DNA of 64,000 nt, taken from Magnetospirillum sp. (GTDB taxonomy: Bacteria; Pseudomonadota; Alphaproteobacteria; CACIAM-22H2). The notes beneath the pieces are model-generated. The model did no database searches and was not told the DNA's origin. It worked only from the letters and a program-made list of their open reading frames with translations. The stretch lies in NCBI GenBank assembly GCA_027532905.1, contig JAPZUA010000001.1, positions 521,565 through 585,564 on the forward strand, in the 5' to 3' direction. Shown here one piece after another: positions 62,257-64,000 of the stretch. The position numbers were made by a program, and so were the translations under genes. Each line of letters opens with the position of its first letter. Position 1 is the first letter of the stretch.

Positions 62257-63462
62257 TCAGTAGGCTTCCGACAGGCGGCCGGGATTGAGGATGCCCTTGG
62301 GGTCGAACTGGGCTTTGACGCCGCGATTGAGGGCGGCCACACCCGCCGACGGCGGCTCGAACACGGGCACGGCCAAGCGCAACGCATCGGGCGCGCGCAT
62401 CAAGGTCGCGTGGCCTTCCGAAAAGCTTGCACGAATGGCGGCGGCGTGCGCATCGCCCGAGGCGGGCACGGCCAGCCACACGAGGCCCCCACCCCAATCG
62501 CAGAACCAATCCGCGTCGGGTGCGGCCGCCGCAACGGCGGGTCCATGCGTGGGGGCGACCGACACACGCCAAATGGCGGCGTTGCGGTCGGGCAGCAGGG
62601 AAGCGACGTCGCGGATCTCGCGCCAGAGTTTGAGGCTGCGCATCGTATGCAGTTCTTCGACAGGTCCGAACGCGCCCAAGTTACGGCACAAGGCTTCGCA
62701 GCGGGCCGCAACCGAAACGGCCGTACCCTCGACGCGGATGGCGGTCACGCTCGCACTTGCCTGCGCCACATGGTCCACACTCGAGCGTGCTGCCGCACGC
62801 TTGGGCAGATAGGCGGCCCCCGACACTTCCCACGGGCTGTTGAGCGCGTCGGCCATCGCAGCGACGGCCTTGGCGGGATCGAGGCCGAAGACGAGCACGT
62901 TGCGCGTCTTGGCACCGGCTGGCATCACTTTGACCGTGACGCGGTCGAGAACGGCAAGCGTGCCCATCGAACCTGCCACGATCTTCGGCAGATCGTAGCC
63001 GGTCACGTTTTTTACGACTTTGGACCCGGCCTTGAATTCCTCGCCGCGCCCCGACACGCCCGAGAATCCCAAGAAATGGTCGCGCGCCGCGCCCATCTTG
63101 ATGCGCCGCGGCCCGCCGAGATTGGCGGCCAAAGCGCCGCCGATGCTGCCGCTGTCGGCCTCCGCGATCCCGTAGAGCGCACCCAGATCCGGCGGCTCGA
63201 AGGCCAACATTTGCGCGCGCTGTTCGAGCAGCAGCAGAATGTCGCGCATCTTGGTGGCGGCGTTGCAGGTCAGCACGAGCTCTTCGGGCTCGTATTCGAC
63301 GTCGCCCGCGAGTGCGGACAAATCGAGCGTGCGCGCGGCCTTCGTCGGCCGGCCGAGCGATACCTTGGTGCCGAGACCCTGCACGCGCAGCGTCTCGCCT
63401 TCGGCGGCCGCGTAGGCGACGCACTCTTGCAGCTGTTTGGCGTTTGTCGGTTTGAAATCCAT
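62257..63462 (-). CDS. glcE: Glycolate oxidase FAD-binding subunit
   Basis: A 401-aa PCMH-type flavoprotein subunit. The FAD-binding region has RVQGLGTKVSLGRP, the glycine-rich ADSGSIGGALAANLGGPRR and VVKNVTGYDLPKIVAGSMGT. The C-terminus NPKGxLNPGR-like motif reads DPKGILNPGRL. GlcE pairs with GlcD to oxidise glycolate to glyoxylate. It starts 15 nt after the glcD stop and ends 11 nt before glcF. Confidence 0.95.
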   Translation of the reverse strand: MDFKPTNAKQLQECVAYAAAEGETLRVQGLGTKVSLGRPTKAARTLDLSALAGDVEYEPEELVLTCNAATKMRDILLLLEQRAQMLAFEPPDLGALYGIAEADSGSIGGALAANLGGPRRIKMGAARDHFLGFSGVSGRGEEFKAGSKVVKNVTGYDLPKIVAGSMGTLAVLDRVTVKVMPAGAKTRNVLVFGLDPAKAVAAMADALNSPWEVSGAAYLPKRAAARSSVDHVAQASASVTAIRVEGTAVSVAARCEALCRNLGAFGPVEELHTMRSLKLWREIRDVASLLPDRNAAIWRVSVAPTHGPAVAAAAPDADWFCDWGGGLVWLAVPASGDAHAAAIRASFSEGHATLMRAPDALRLAVPVFEPPSAGVAALNRGVKAQFDPKGILNPGRLSEAY

Positions 63463-63477
63463 TGGCGGATACAGCCG

Positions 63478-64000
63478 TCAGAATCGCGGCAGATCGGGGA
63501 ACGGCACTTGGCCCTTGTGCACGCGCATGCGGCCCATCTCGGCGCAACGATGCAACTGCGGGAATACTTTGCCCGGATTGAGCAGCCCGTCGGCGTCGAA
63601 CGCGCATTTGAGGCGCATCTGCGTGGCGAGATCGTCTTCGTCGAACATCGCGGGCATGAGGTCGCGCTTCTCGATGCCAACGCCATGTTCGCCGGTCAAC
63701 ACGCCGCCCGCCGCCACGCACAGGCGCAGAATATCGGCCCCGCACGCTTCGGCCGCCAACAACTCGCCGTCCTTGTTGGCGTCGAACAGAATGAGCGGAT
63801 GCAGATTGCCGTCGCCCGCATGGAACACGTTGGCGACACCCACGCCGTGCTTGGCGGCAATGTCGGAAATGCCGCGCAGCACGTCGGCTAGGCGTTTGCG
63901 CGGGATGGTGCCGTCCATGCAGATATAGTCGGGGCTGATGCGCCCCACCGCCGGGAACGCCGCCTTGCGCCCGGCCCAGAAGCGCATGCGCTCCTCCTCC
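63478..64000 (-). CDS. glcD: Glycolate oxidase catalytic subunit (5' end beyond window)
   Basis: The C-terminal 174 residues or so of GlcD; the frame is open to base 64000, so the N-terminal two thirds are missing. Family segments are WAGRKAAFPAVGRISPDYIC, NVFHAGDGNLHPLILFD, GGVLTGEHGVGIEKRD and the terminal DADGLLNPGKVFP, which hold the substrate and FAD contacts of this vanillyl-alcohol-oxidase-type enzyme. It is the first visible gene of glcD-glcE-glcF. Confidence 0.95.
   Translation of the reverse strand, partial: EEERMRFWAGRKAAFPAVGRISPDYICMDGTIPRKRLADVLRGISDIAAKHGVGVANVFHAGDGNLHPLILFDANKDGELLAAEACGADILRLCVAAGGVLTGEHGVGIEKRDLMPAMFDEDDLATQMRLKCAFDADGLLNPGKVFPQLHRCAEMGRMRVHKGQVPFPDLPRF

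Overview
The window is about 64 kb of GC-rich, almost fully coding DNA (longest gene-free stretch about 260 bp). It looks like a chromosomal segment of a free-living alphaproteobacterium, probably Rhodospirillales-like. The basis is gene content: an ELM1/DUF1022 protein, TIGR02302/DUF4175, DUF1289, a PAS_5 protein, a coenzyme B12-dependent (class II) ribonucleotide reductase, the Anbu cluster and greA next to carB-carA. I saw no rRNA, tRNA, insertion sequence, prophage or CRISPR array. Genus cannot be fixed from the sequence alone.

Left part (1-13.6 kb): a truncated LysR regulator, thioredoxin reductase and an ELM1-family protein share one strand. They diverge from an Lrp/AsnC regulator, which faces a PAS_5 protein. 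A tightly overlapping six-gene minus-strand unit follows: ftsE, ftsX, a HAD phosphatase, a YdcF/DUF218 protein, a PlsC-type acyltransferase and a membrane adenylate cyclase with [2Fe-2S] and cytochrome-b-like modules. Next come a zinc-ribbon membrane protein, a TlpA-like thioredoxin and the overlapping argH-lptM-lysA operon.

Centre (13.6-30 kb): a 7-kb gene encodes a secreted RTX-type beta-strand-repeat protein of 2330 aa. Its 46 repeats of 46 or 47 residues are organised in five-repeat (696 bp) blocks. After it lie a TIGR02302 protein, a LysE exporter, an isolated fliG and a GldA/GldF/GldG-like ABC module with a DUF4340 protein.

Right-centre (30-47 kb): nrdJ preceded by a good NrdR-box-like palindrome; an omega-aminotransferase coupled to a c-di-GMP phosphodiesterase; an acyl-CoA ligase, ketopantoate reductase and DUF1289 set; and an exported phytase-like esterase. 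On the minus strand a possible five-gene unit runs ATP-grasp, alpha-E, Anbu proteasome homologue, TauE/SafE, bifunctional aryl-CoA hydroxylase/OYE reductase.

Right part (47-64 kb): a YdjM-type membrane protein; an SbtA-SbtB bicarbonate uptake pair divergent from two tandem NhaD-like Na+/H+ antiporters; an operon of a superoxide dismutase-rhodanese fusion, ChrA and an RNHCP protein; greA, carB and carA; a TetR regulator; and the glycolate oxidase operon glcD(partial)-glcE-glcF. Most of this is housekeeping or conserved accessory content. The least explained parts are the higher-order repeat protein, the Anbu cluster lacking its usual transglutaminase partner, the redox-linked cyclase, and the bicarbonate and chromate neighbourhoods.
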